Assembly (NCBI GenBank): GCA_021201795.1
Contig: JAJQEF010000016.1
Span: 166,543 to 230,542, forward strand
Reading direction: 5' to 3'
Source of the DNA: Rikenellaceae bacterium
GTDB taxonomy: Bacteria; Bacteroidota; Bacteroidia; Bacteroidales; Rikenellaceae
Length of the DNA: 64,000 bases
Numbering within the stretch: the stretch's first letter is position 1; the number at the start of each line of letters is the position of its first letter. Both the position numbers and the translations under genes were made by a program. The notes beneath the pieces are model-generated. The model did no database searches. It saw only the letters and a program-made list of their open reading frames with translations, and was not told the origin of the DNA. Shown here one piece after another: positions 16,146 to 24,883 of this stretch.

Positions 16146-18170
16146 TTAATCATAGAAACTCCAGGAGAAACCCAGTTTGAACATTCTCCGGTTGAGAGGA
16201 TAATGTAGAACGCCGAAATAGTTTCTTTTGCCGAAAAGGTCCTCATTTACGTGTTGGAATTTAACCAATATTCTCATTCTCTTCCATTTGGCTGACACGA
16301 AGGCATCCATAAATAGATAATTTCCCAATTTTTTTTCATCCTGGTTATAGAACTGCATTGTTGCAGGCATATAAGCAGGGGCGTAGTATTCTGTATTATA
16401 CCATGCGTCGATACCCAATTGTATGCGTAACACGTCTCTTACAAGGTTAAAGTCAATAAAATAAGCGCCGTATGCTGTCACCAATGGCAATGCAACGACT
16501 GATTCATTAGAACTCCACTGAAGCAATAACCTGTGGTTAAAATTGAAAATACCTGCTTTGGAGTTTTTCCTTATGTAAATTCCTGAAATACTTAAGGTTC
16601 CGCCATATTGTTCCGGCAATGCTTTGGTGTTGTAATAAATTTTATCGTTTATAACACTTTGCCAGCCGCCCACTTCCAATCCTATGGCTTCTGCTTCAAG
16701 TTTTGCGGAGATGTTTGTTTCAGTCTCTTTGTTAAAATTATTGCTCCATACAAAATGGTTGGAGAAATAATTTTCATCCCAATATCCCGGAGACCGGTTG
16801 TCTATCGATCCTGAAACGGTTAGCGACAGAGGTCTGGATTTAATGAATACCGACATTTTTAGTTCGGCATTTACGCTTAAATCCTGGCTCTTATCACCGA
16901 ACGGATGATATGTAACATTTCCGCGCCAGTCTATATACTGCTTTATTTTACCTGTCAATGAACCGTAAATGTATGTGTCGTTCCTTTTTGTGTTCTTATT
17001 TCCCTGAAGATAATTCCGGAAGTTGAACATATAGTACGAATACATCGCGTGTCCGATTCCCGCATCAATCGTACCAATAACAGCGTTCCTATCCCATGGC
17101 TGAAGTTGGATGAATATTTTATTGTCTATTTTGGATTCGTTAATGGAGTCGTTTGATACAGAGGGAGATATATACCAGTTGTCATAAAAGTCCGTACTAT
17201 TGGCCTTTGTGTCTGTATATTTTTTCTTAAATCTGGTATATTCGAAGTAATGTCCAACAAAAATAGAAGATTTATCTGCTATGGAAAAGTCCTCAAAGTA
17301 TACTTTCTGAAGTGGTATACCATACGCCTGTGATACATAGAAAGTATTCCCTTTGAATTCATTTCGCGCATCGGTAAGGTTAACTTCAATATTATAGGGC
17401 AGACTGTATATCGTGTCGATAACATCTTCATCCCGAATTATACCTCCGTTCTCTCGGATATCTCCCATATTATATATATATCCTGCATGGATAGAATATT
17501 TTTTCCCGGTATGTGAGAATGCAGTAGAAAGATTTTTATCCTTAGACCTTTGGCTGCTATACATCCCTTTGGTTCCACGGTTCTTATAATCGATATTTAT
17601 CCCTGTGGAAGGGGATATATTTTGTGCATGAACCACCCTCAGTTGTTCTTCCGCTCTCCGGGTCTGCCCGGACATGTACCAGGATAATTGTGTAAACGGT
17701 TCTTTAACGTTGAAGAATCTCGCGGATTGTGGATCGACGAGATATGAATCATAAGCCCTTAAAAAAACAAAATCATTATTAGTAGGTCTCTCGAAGTAGT
17801 TTAGTGATTGGGCTGCACCGCCAAGGTTCCCCAGATAAGCCGAGCCGGCCCATTTCTCCATAAAGGGATAGTCGACCTCGAATCTTTTCAATAAAGTGTC
17901 AATGGTTATGGTATCGACCCTGTTGGCATTCATTTCGGCCTGCCATGCGAAGATATGCATGTTTCTTATCGAATCGTCGAAAAAATACGATTCAAGTGGC
18001 TGTTTTTCTTTAACGACCTCTAATGAGTCTTTTTCTTTATTTTTTTTTAAAAGTTTATCTATTAACGCTTGTTGTCCATAAGAGGAATCCGGTGAGAAAA
18101 AAATAAACAAAAGAACAACAGTAATTGCTGTTCTCAGTAGTGCGTGTATTTTTTTCAACTCCGATATCAT
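16146..18170 (-). CDS. Putative porin (Bacteroidota outer-membrane beta-barrel family)
   Basis: 674 aa with a signal peptide (TVVLLFIFFSPDSSYGQQ), a Lys/Glu-rich start to the mature protein, then long alternating beta-strand sequence rich in aromatic residues (KYSIHAGYIYNMGDI, WRGNVTYHPFGDKS) ending in a typical outer-membrane C terminus (KLGFSWSFYD). This matches the Bacteroidota putative-porin family, which is large and poorly characterised. Substrate unknown. It precedes the transglycosylase by 32 nt on the same strand, suggesting an envelope operon. Confidence 0.82.
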   Translation of the reverse strand: MISELKKIHALLRTAITVVLLFIFFSPDSSYGQQALIDKLLKKNKEKDSLEVVKEKQPLESYFFDDSIRNMHIFAWQAEMNANRVDTITIDTLLKRFEVDYPFMEKWAGSAYLGNLGGAAQSLNYFERPTNNDFVFLRAYDSYLVDPQSARFFNVKEPFTQLSWYMSGQTRRAEEQLRVVHAQNISPSTGINIDYKNRGTKGMYSSQRSKDKNLSTAFSHTGKKYSIHAGYIYNMGDIRENGGIIRDEDVIDTIYSLPYNIEVNLTDARNEFKGNTFYVSQAYGIPLQKVYFEDFSIADKSSIFVGHYFEYTRFKKKYTDTKANSTDFYDNWYISPSVSNDSINESKIDNKIFIQLQPWDRNAVIGTIDAGIGHAMYSYYMFNFRNYLQGNKNTKRNDTYIYGSLTGKIKQYIDWRGNVTYHPFGDKSQDLSVNAELKMSVFIKSRPLSLTVSGSIDNRSPGYWDENYFSNHFVWSNNFNKETETNISAKLEAEAIGLEVGGWQSVINDKIYYNTKALPEQYGGTLSISGIYIRKNSKAGIFNFNHRLLLQWSSNESVVALPLVTAYGAYFIDFNLVRDVLRIQLGIDAWYNTEYYAPAYMPATMQFYNQDEKKLGNYLFMDAFVSAKWKRMRILVKFQHVNEDLFGKRNYFGVLHYPLNRRMFKLGFSWSFYD

Positions 18171-18257
18171 CCGATAAATAACCGCTAAAAAGCCTCGGCA
18201 AAGGTAATAAAAAAATATAAAATTGAATATAAATGTAATATGTTGAAAAATAGCCTA

Positions 18258-18968
18258 TTATCTTCTATCTGCTAAATTCTTTGCGATAGATGTTGCTATA
18301 TAAACCATAATTACGACAGGAATTGCGGCAAAGTCTAATAACAGTGCCATTCCAACGGTAAATATTACGAAGATATAACGGATTAAATTACCACGTATTG
18401 CCGTATTTTTGAATTTAAAGGAAAACATTTTTATCTCGCTTACCATAAGTATACAGAATAATACTACCAGAATACTGATGATTATGTAGTTATAGGCCGC
18501 ATAATTTATAACACGGTAACTGCTTGTCGATGCCAGATAGGTTAAAGATCCGAAAAAAATGGCATTAGCGGGTGTTGCCAGGCCTATAAATTCTTCCGTT
18601 TGCCGTGTGTCGATATTGAATTTGGCCAATCTGAGCGCCGAAAATACGGGAATAAGAAACATAATATAAGACCAGTTACCGGGAAAAATATTATAATATC
18701 CGGCAAAACAAAATAATGAGAATGCAGGTGCCATTCCAAAACTTACCATATCTACCAGCGAGTCCAGTTCTTTTCCTATATCGGAATATGACTTGAGGAT
18801 CCTGGCTGTCAAACCGTCGAAAAAATCGAATCCGGCACCGATTAAAATAAAAAGGAAACTCCATAAAAAGTTGTAGTTAAACGCACAGATTATGGACATA
18901 CATCCGGCAATAAGATTGAAGCATGTGATTATATTCGGTACAGTAAATAATTTCATTTTCATATTCAA
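18258..18968 (-). CDS. pssA: CDP-diacylglycerol-serine O-phosphatidyltransferase
   Basis: Makes phosphatidylserine from CDP-diacylglycerol and serine, the step before Psd (41921-42574) in phosphatidylethanolamine synthesis. The CDP-alcohol phosphotransferase signature DGx2ARx8Gx3Dx3D is intact as DGLTARILKSYSDIGKELDSLVD (about residues 49-71). The rest is a hydrophobic multi-helix protein of 236 aa. Genes for the downstream enzymes CdsA and Psd lie about 23 kb away. Confidence 0.92.
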   Translation of the reverse strand: MNMKMKLFTVPNIITCFNLIAGCMSIICAFNYNFLWSFLFILIGAGFDFFDGLTARILKSYSDIGKELDSLVDMVSFGMAPAFSLFCFAGYYNIFPGNWSYIMFLIPVFSALRLAKFNIDTRQTEEFIGLATPANAIFFGSLTYLASTSSYRVINYAAYNYIIISILVVLFCILMVSEIKMFSFKFKNTAIRGNLIRYIFVIFTVGMALLLDFAAIPVVIMVYIATSIAKNLADRR

Positions 18969-18979
18969 CGATTAAGGTA

Positions 18980-19009
18980 CGAAAATAGTAAAAAAATATT
19001 TTCTACAAA
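18980..19009 (-). promoter_or_regulatory. pssA promoter
   Basis: On the minus strand: TTTG (19009-19006), an 18-nt spacer, then TATTTTCG (18987-18980), a near-consensus -7 element 12 nt from the pssA start. The short distance to the ATG makes this tentative. Confidence 0.45.
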
Positions 19010-19099
19010 TTTATAACTTAAACGGAAAGACGTAGCATTATCGAAAGTTTCAATTTTGTAATATTTGGACAGACAGATATCTGCGCATGCTTTTTATTC

Positions 19100-19108
19100 T
19101 ACATTTGC
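19100..19108 (+). promoter_or_regulatory. -7 element for the receiver/HEAT/GT-like trio
   Basis: TACATTTGC is a full TAnnTTTGY match 24 nt before the ATG at 19133. No TTTG is found at 19-21 nt upstream. Confidence 0.5.
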
Positions 19109-19132
19109 CTCCGTTGTATAAAATCGTGATTT

Positions 19133-19477
19133 ATGAGAATATTGGTGAATTGCAACGATTCCCTCTTCTGCGATCTGATTGTCGAACGTCTCAGAATTGA
19201 AGGAAACGATGTTAATTATGTTTGCAACGATGATGAAATGCTCGCACTCTTGTCGTGTTCCGAATACGATCTGGTGATACTTGTACTCGATTACCGTTTT
19301 GCAGATAATGCGATTCTTCTTAAACTTACCGCAGACGGGATCAGGTTCTTTATTCTTTCTAAACTGGCAGATGAATACAGCGTTTATTCCGCTTATGTCT
19401 CTGGCGTGGTATATTACATGTCCCTGCCGGTGGATTTCACTAAATTTCTGGTAAAAATAAAACAACTGGTATATTGA
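19133..19477 (+). CDS. Degenerate response-regulator receiver-like protein
   Basis: 114 aa with the length and secondary-structure rhythm of a single CheY-like domain: RILVNCNDSLFCDLIVERL (beta1-alpha1), YDLVILVLDYRF (beta3) and VVYYMSLPVDFTKFLVKIKQL (beta5-alpha5, like the 'DYLTKPFD..ELLARI' end of receivers). The signature residues look lost: the acidic pair after beta1 is NCND, the phospho-acceptor position is V (or shifted), and the lysine before proline is L. It therefore probably cannot be phosphorylated normally. It overlaps the next gene (TGATG), first in a three-gene unit. Receiver homology is inferred by eye. Confidence 0.65.
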   Translation: MRILVNCNDSLFCDLIVERLRIEGNDVNYVCNDDEMLALLSCSEYDLVILVLDYRFADNAILLKLTADGIRFFILSKLADEYSVYSAYVSGVVYYMSLPVDFTKFLVKIKQLVY

Positions 19478-20139
19478 TGGAATATATTTTTTATTATTCC
19501 GTGCTTTTATTTCTATTGGCAATAACATTTATTTTGATGTATACCTTATACATTTATTTGTATCGTAGAAAGTATGCTAAAATTTATAATATTTATAAAA
19601 ATAGGTTACTGCAATACTTGTCTCCGCACAAAGAACTGGTTCCCATGATCTTTCCTGATATAGAGAAAAAAATGAATTCCAAAGTGCTTACGGACATGAT
19701 CTTTAACCTGATGCTGAAAGTAGATGGAACCGAAGCAAAAATAATGACCTTAATATTTCGAAGTAACGGATTAACCGATTACGTTAGTAAATATGGAGGT
19801 AAAGGTAGTAAAAGGCAGCTATGCAGAGCCTTGAATGTTTTTTCCAGATTTCCGGCGAGAACAAGTTCCATATTTACCCTCGGCCATTATTTATATGATA
19901 AAGATAGGGATGTGAGAATGTTTGCACTTATAGCTTTTTTTATGCATGATCCGCAAAGATTATCCCTAACATTGAAAAATTATCCGTATAGACTTATGAT
20001 GCGTGATTACGCTAATATTTATGATTTTTGTGTCCGCAATTCATCGGATATTAATTATGAACTTCTTGAAAAATCCAGAAACAAAAGTGTTGTCAATTTT
20101 AGCAGGCAGTTAATAAAATTAAAAGGAAAAATAAAATAA
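19477..20139 (+). CDS. HEAT-like repeat protein with N-terminal membrane anchor
   Basis: 220 aa from the ATG at 19477, which overlaps the upstream TGA by one base; the track's TTG start three bases earlier is less likely. One transmembrane helix (YYSVLLFLLAITFILMYTLYIYL) leads into a basic linker and a helical cytoplasmic domain with HEAT-like units (SIFTLGHYLYDKDRDVRMFALIAFFMHD). I do not recognise a named family. Its place between a receiver-like and a glycosyltransferase-like gene suggests a scaffold in a membrane complex, which is inference. Confidence 0.65.
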   Translation: MEYIFYYSVLLFLLAITFILMYTLYIYLYRRKYAKIYNIYKNRLLQYLSPHKELVPMIFPDIEKKMNSKVLTDMIFNLMLKVDGTEAKIMTLIFRSNGLTDYVSKYGGKGSKRQLCRALNVFSRFPARTSSIFTLGHYLYDKDRDVRMFALIAFFMHDPQRLSLTLKNYPYRLMMRDYANIYDFCVRNSSDINYELLEKSRNKSVVNFSRQLIKLKGKIK

Positions 20140-20140
20140 A

Positions 20141-21211
20141 ATGATAATGGTTGCTTTTCTGTCTTCAGCATTAATTTTTTGTCATATTATTTTTTTATTC
20201 TGTATTATTCGTATCTCACTCCGGATTATAGATTACAGAAATATCTCTCCGGATTTTGACCGACGAGTAATTTCGAGATCTCCGGTCCAGACGTCTTTTA
20301 CCGTTCAACTTATTGCCGGTTATTATAAAAGTATTCCGGATATGGTCGACGAATTTTTAAAATTGAATTATATAAAATATGAAATACAAATCTTTGTCGA
20401 TAAAAATAAGAATTGGAAAAACGGATTGGAGAAATACAATCTGATCGAAAATAGAGAATACGGATATATTTCGACAGAAAAGAATTATAAAAAATCACGT
20501 ATTATTCCGGTTGTCTTAAAAAACAGATGTGTAAATGAAAATCTGAACGTACGTAGATTTCGTTTGATCTTAAATGGTGACAGTCTTTTCTTATTTCCTG
20601 ATTCTTTGGCTAAATGTGCCACGTTAATAATGAGAAACGGTGAAAATAATGTCCGCAGCATTACCGGATTTTGCGAATATGAATTCGACAGAAATAACTT
20701 TTTTTCATTCTTTATTAATATAAGAAATAACTTCCATATCTTATATAGCTTGTCGGATAGTTGTTCAGAACAGGCATTTACAGTAGTAAAAAAGGATAAA
20801 AATTCAGGGAAGAAAACAGTCATTCCGGAATATCTATTTTATCGTAAACTACAAAGTAATATGAAAAATTTCTTACTCGAATTTAAAAATGGGATGTCCG
20901 AAATAATCGGTCTGTTAATATCGCTCATTGTATATATATCCTGCGGAATGTCGATTTTCTTTCCGTCCGAAAAAAATGTTTACATTTTGTTGTCAGTAAC
21001 AGGGCTTATCTCATATTGGACCTTCTCTTTATCTGCATTATTTATTAATGAATATTTCATATCCGGAGGTAAAAAAACTGTAAAAAAAATGTTGACTAAT
21101 ATGATATGGACCTTCCCGGAAATGATAATATCGATAATCATTCTGCCATTTGTATGGCTGTACGGCTTGTTGATGATTAAAAAAGGGAAGTCTGAAGGAA
21201 GCCTCTGTTGA
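20141..21211 (+). CDS. Glycosyltransferase-2-like membrane protein lacking catalytic motifs
   Basis: 356 aa: an N-terminal TM helix, a cytoplasmic domain, then several TM helices (IIGLLISLIVYISCGMSIFF, VYILLSVTGLISYWTFSLSALF, IISIIILPFVWLYGLLMI). The layout and islands such as FTVQLIAGYYKSIPDMVDEFLKLNY and LNGDSLFLFPDSLAKCATLI resemble processive GT2 enzymes (poly-GlcNAc or cellulose synthase type). However the expected DxD is replaced by NGDS, and no QxxRW motif is present (QSNMK lies near the expected place). I infer a pseudo-glycosyltransferase. It follows the HEAT-like gene after 1 nt, and its 3' end overlaps convergent rnhB by 35 bp. Confidence 0.6.
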   Translation: MIMVAFLSSALIFCHIIFLFCIIRISLRIIDYRNISPDFDRRVISRSPVQTSFTVQLIAGYYKSIPDMVDEFLKLNYIKYEIQIFVDKNKNWKNGLEKYNLIENREYGYISTEKNYKKSRIIPVVLKNRCVNENLNVRRFRLILNGDSLFLFPDSLAKCATLIMRNGENNVRSITGFCEYEFDRNNFFSFFINIRNNFHILYSLSDSCSEQAFTVVKKDKNSGKKTVIPEYLFYRKLQSNMKNFLLEFKNGMSEIIGLLISLIVYISCGMSIFFPSEKNVYILLSVTGLISYWTFSLSALFINEYFISGGKKTVKKMLTNMIWTFPEMIISIIILPFVWLYGLLMIKKGKSEGSLC

Positions 21212-21773
21212 ATGTCTTGCGATGATACGCAGTAAGGCCATGTGATCTTATAGCCAAACAATGGACTTTGGATCCGTAACCTTTATTCTTATTCCATCCG
21301 TATTCAGGATGTGACAGAGAAAGCTCCTTCATGTAATCGTCCCGAAATGTCTTTGCGAGTATGGAAGCAGCAGCTATAGATTGATACTTCCCGTCACCCT
21401 TAATAAAACATTTGTGCGGAATAGTTAAGTCCGTCCTGAAATTATTGCCGTCGATCAGAAGCAGCTCAGGTTGTACGGCGAGTCCTTTTACTGCTTTCGA
21501 CATTGCAAGAAACGACGCGTTAAGTATATTAATTCTGTCGATTTCATCTGCGTCTACTTTTTTGACACACCATGATACAGCATCTCGGATAATTATATCC
21601 CGTAATTCGTCTCGTTTTTTTTCGGAAAGTTTTTTGGAATCGTTTAATTCAGGATTATTATATTCCTTATCGAAAATAACGGCAGCGGCAAAAACAGGAC
21701 CGGCTAAACAACCGCGCCCTGCTTCGTCGCACCCTGCTTCGATGTATTCATTACTGTAATAAGCCGATAACAT
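21177..21773 (-). CDS. rnhB: Ribonuclease HII
   Basis: 198 aa. Cleaves the RNA strand of RNA-DNA hybrids and single ribonucleotides in DNA. AGCDEAGRGCLAGPVFAAAVI carries the DEAGRG motif with its metal-binding acidic residues. KGDGKYQSIAAASILAKTFRD and HPEYGWNKNKGYGSKVH are typical of the family. Its start overlaps the DUF2723 stop by one base (TAATG), so it is the second gene of that operon. Its last codons overlap the 3' end of the convergent GT-like gene. Confidence 0.93.
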   Translation of the reverse strand: MLSAYYSNEYIEAGCDEAGRGCLAGPVFAAAVIFDKEYNNPELNDSKKLSEKKRDELRDIIIRDAVSWCVKKVDADEIDRINILNASFLAMSKAVKGLAVQPELLLIDGNNFRTDLTIPHKCFIKGDGKYQSIAAASILAKTFRDDYMKELSLSHPEYGWNKNKGYGSKVHCLAIRSHGLTAYHRKTFNRGFLQTSLF

Positions 21774-24700
21774 TAACTGCCGATTATATTCATCAGGTAT
21801 CCGGTTATCTGCGAGTACTGTTCATCCTGTCCGTTATCTCCGGCTACGTTGCTTAATTCGTATAATATGGAGGCTTTGTCGCTCAGATACTTGAATACAA
21901 GGTTTTTCTTTCTTTCAGGGAAGTCCAAGTAGTGTTCTATATATTCTTTCAGAACTCTTGCGTAGTCCATAAGAATCTCATTGCCCCTATCGTAGTTGCC
22001 TGTCGCGTAATATGCTTCGATCAACGGTACGGTTGCGCTGTACGTGTAAGGAAGCTGCGTTGCGGGCATTTCCTGTTCTGCGTATTGAAGCACTTTCAGA
22101 GCCTTGTTTATTTCTCCTTTTTTCGCAAGTTCCGATGCCAGCCGTGCGAAAGAAGACATAACCCGCGTCGAACTGAAAAGATGTTTGATCGTATGATCTA
22201 CGTAAACCCTCGGATCCTTTATGTTCCCGTAGCTGAATCTCTCCATGAGATTCTCGTACATATAATCCGTATCGATTCTTCCAAGTGTAAAATAACTGTC
22301 GTAAGAAGTTTTTATCGGAACAAACCTGTAAACGAATCCGTCCCATTGGATATATTCCAGTAAACCGAATGTTTGCAGAATTGAAAGCTGGGTCGTGAAC
22401 AACGGTCTCTCCCAATTGAAGTTCGCGAGCATATCCAGGAACATCATATCCCCTCTGCTAATGGAAGATTTTGAGATATTAAGATACACAGCGTCTACGA
22501 TCAGATCCGCATCCTCTGCTTTTACTAGTCCGGTTTTCAATACATTTTCCTTATTGACAGGAAGGGATATCTTTTTGGACGGGATCCAGCTGTAAAGTTT
22601 ATTTCCGAAGAGCTCTTCCTTAGTTCTCGGATCGTCGCTCTTAACCCAGTCGATAATTTGTTTTATATCGACGTAACGGTCGAAAAGTTCGTATACCCGG
22701 AGTGATTCGTTTACTCCGAAATATTTATCGCGAGGGAGGGAGAACGGTACAGGGTCGGATTTATTGGCTTTAACCCTCATTTGGTCGATGTACCAGTCCG
22801 CATCGAGATAACTCATATTCATTATTCTTACGTCCGGCCTTGTTCCTTCCACTTCCTGACTGTACCATAAAGGGAAGGTATCGTTGTCACCGTAATTCAT
22901 TATAATAGAATTCGGAAGCAGTGCATTGAGATAATTTGCTCCAAAGTCACGCGCAACATATCTGTGGGAACGGTCATGATCGTTCCAGTTTTGTGCAGCG
23001 AGTATTAATGGAACGGATGTACAAACGACGGTAGCCACAATCGCTGCTGCCGGAGCTTTTTTCAACCATTTCTTAAGTACTTCATAGAGGAATATAACTC
23101 CGAAACCTATCCATATAGCAAATGCGTAGAACGAGCCTGCGTAGGCGTAATCACGTTCCCTCGGTTCGGAAGGACTCTGGTTGAGATACAATATTATGGC
23201 GAGGCCTGTCATAAAGAACAGCCACATAATTACCACGAAGCCTCTTTTATCTTTGAGGAGCTGGTAGAACAGTCCGATCATTCCCAGTATGAACGGCAGG
23301 AAATAGTATTTGTTCCTACCTCTATTATTCGCAAGTTCAGATGGTATATTATCCTGTGGACCGAGATAAATCTCATCTATGAATTTTATTCCGGACATCC
23401 AGTTACCGTCCGTGATTTCTCCGGTGGAAGGCGTATCGCTTTGCCGTCCTACGAAATTCCATAAGAAGTACCTCCAGTACATAAAGTTGACCTGGTATGC
23501 AAAGAAATATCGTAGATTCTCGCTGAATGTAGGTACTGTTATAGACTGGGAACCGAAAGGTATTTGTTTGCCCCTGACCTGTCCCCATTCCTGGTACGCT
23601 TCGATATGGTAATCCTTATTGCTGTGCATTCGTGGGAAAAAGAACACGAAGTTCGGATCGTACTTTACCCCTACGGTGGTAAGATCGGCTTTGTATTTCC
23701 CGTCGTCACCCACGTGATAAGTGGTTTTGAACTTATAATCTATCGCCGGGGAAGAATAATACGGACCGAAAAATAAAGGCTGCTGTCCGTATTGGTCACG
23801 GTTAAGCAATGAAATAAGACCATAAGGATTATCCGGACTGTTGGAATTCATCGGAGGATTGACAGAAGAACGGATAACTACCGATGCATAAGAACTGTAA
23901 CCAAGCAGTACTACGGTAAACATAAGAAAGAAAGTATTCAGAATGACTTTACCTTTCTTATGTGTTAGATATATTAAATACGCACATGCGGCGAATAATG
24001 CCATTACAAAAGTCAGTAGACCTGAATTTACAGGCGTTCCTATTACATTCACAAAAAATCTATCTACCGATGCTCCTATTAATACCGTTCCCGGAACGAC
24101 CATGTAAAGGACGAAAATTATTATGGCTACCGATATACCCGTAGCTGCGAGAATACCTTTGGTGTTGACTGGGTATTTTTTAAAGTAATAGATGAACACC
24201 ATTGCAGGGAAGGCGAGAAGGTTCAGGAGGTGAACTCCTATGGATAGACCCATAAGATAAGCTATCAACACGAGCCAACGGTTGGACTGCGGCTGGTCCG
24301 CAACATCTTCCCATTTAAGTATAGCCCAGAAAACCACTGCAGTAAAAAGCGACGACAGAGCATAAACCTCTCCTTCGATAGCTGAGAACCAGAATGTGTC
24401 GGTAAATGTATAAGCGAGAGAACCGATAAGTCCTGCTCCCATCACAGCCCAAATTTCTCCTTTGGATAATTGTTCCTTGGATTTACCGAAAAATTTACGC
24501 GCGAAATGAGTGATAGTCCAGAACAGGAACAGAATAGTAAATGCACTGGCAAGCGACGACATCGCGTTTACCATTACCGCAACTTTGCTCACGTCTGGGG
24601 CAAAAAGCGTGAAGAAACGTGATATCATCATAAACAGCGGTGCCCCCGGAGGGTGCCCGATCTCTAATTTATATGATGTCGCAATAAATTCAGCACAGTC

Positions 24701-24802
24701 CCACAAACTGGCGGTAGGTTCCATTGTCACCAGATAAACTACGGCCGATATCGCAAAAGCGATCCAGCCGCACCAGATGTTATACTTTCTGTAATTGTTC
24801 AT
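21773..24802 (-). CDS. DUF2723 polytopic membrane protein (GT-C-like) with C-terminal helical repeats
   Basis: 1009 aa. The N-terminal DUF2723 region (TMEPTASLWDCAEFIATSYKLEIGHPPGAPLFMMISRFF) carries acidic residues in the first periplasmic loop like those of GT-C glycosyltransferases such as protein O-mannosyltransferases. About ten or more TM helices follow to about residue 610, then a soluble region ending in TPR-like helices (ARLASELAKKGEINKALKVLQYAEQEMP). In this phylum the family is thought to glycosylate extracytoplasmic proteins, but I treat that as unproven here. It leads the operon with rnhB. Confidence 0.85.
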   Translation of the reverse strand: MNNYRKYNIWCGWIAFAISAVVYLVTMEPTASLWDCAEFIATSYKLEIGHPPGAPLFMMISRFFTLFAPDVSKVAVMVNAMSSLASAFTILFLFWTITHFARKFFGKSKEQLSKGEIWAVMGAGLIGSLAYTFTDTFWFSAIEGEVYALSSLFTAVVFWAILKWEDVADQPQSNRWLVLIAYLMGLSIGVHLLNLLAFPAMVFIYYFKKYPVNTKGILAATGISVAIIIFVLYMVVPGTVLIGASVDRFFVNVIGTPVNSGLLTFVMALFAACAYLIYLTHKKGKVILNTFFLMFTVVLLGYSSYASVVIRSSVNPPMNSNSPDNPYGLISLLNRDQYGQQPLFFGPYYSSPAIDYKFKTTYHVGDDGKYKADLTTVGVKYDPNFVFFFPRMHSNKDYHIEAYQEWGQVRGKQIPFGSQSITVPTFSENLRYFFAYQVNFMYWRYFLWNFVGRQSDTPSTGEITDGNWMSGIKFIDEIYLGPQDNIPSELANNRGRNKYYFLPFILGMIGLFYQLLKDKRGFVVIMWLFFMTGLAIILYLNQSPSEPRERDYAYAGSFYAFAIWIGFGVIFLYEVLKKWLKKAPAAAIVATVVCTSVPLILAAQNWNDHDRSHRYVARDFGANYLNALLPNSIIMNYGDNDTFPLWYSQEVEGTRPDVRIMNMSYLDADWYIDQMRVKANKSDPVPFSLPRDKYFGVNESLRVYELFDRYVDIKQIIDWVKSDDPRTKEELFGNKLYSWIPSKKISLPVNKENVLKTGLVKAEDADLIVDAVYLNISKSSISRGDMMFLDMLANFNWERPLFTTQLSILQTFGLLEYIQWDGFVYRFVPIKTSYDSYFTLGRIDTDYMYENLMERFSYGNIKDPRVYVDHTIKHLFSSTRVMSSFARLASELAKKGEINKALKVLQYAEQEMPATQLPYTYSATVPLIEAYYATGNYDRGNEILMDYARVLKEYIEHYLDFPERKKNLVFKYLSDKASILYELSNVAGDNGQDEQYSQITGYLMNIIGS

Positions 24803-24828
24803 TTAATTGTTTTTTTCTTATTTTTGAG

Positions 24829-24863
24829 GCAAAGTTAATAATCTGTTTGAAAAATACACCAAA
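24829..24863 (-). promoter_or_regulatory. Promoter of the DUF2723-rnhB operon
   Basis: Minus-strand TTTG (24863-24860), a 22-nt spacer, and TAACTTTGC (24837-24829) match the Bacteroidota consensus. The -7 element is 26 nt from the DUF2723 start, within the 81-bp divergent gap to cysS. Confidence 0.65.
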
Positions 24864-24883
24864 ATACATTTTAAAACCGAAAA

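Noticed and set aside
19075-19084. Palindrome CAGATATCTG upstream of the receiver-like gene
   Set aside because: Only 10 bp, found once, with no repeats around it; not enough to call an operator.
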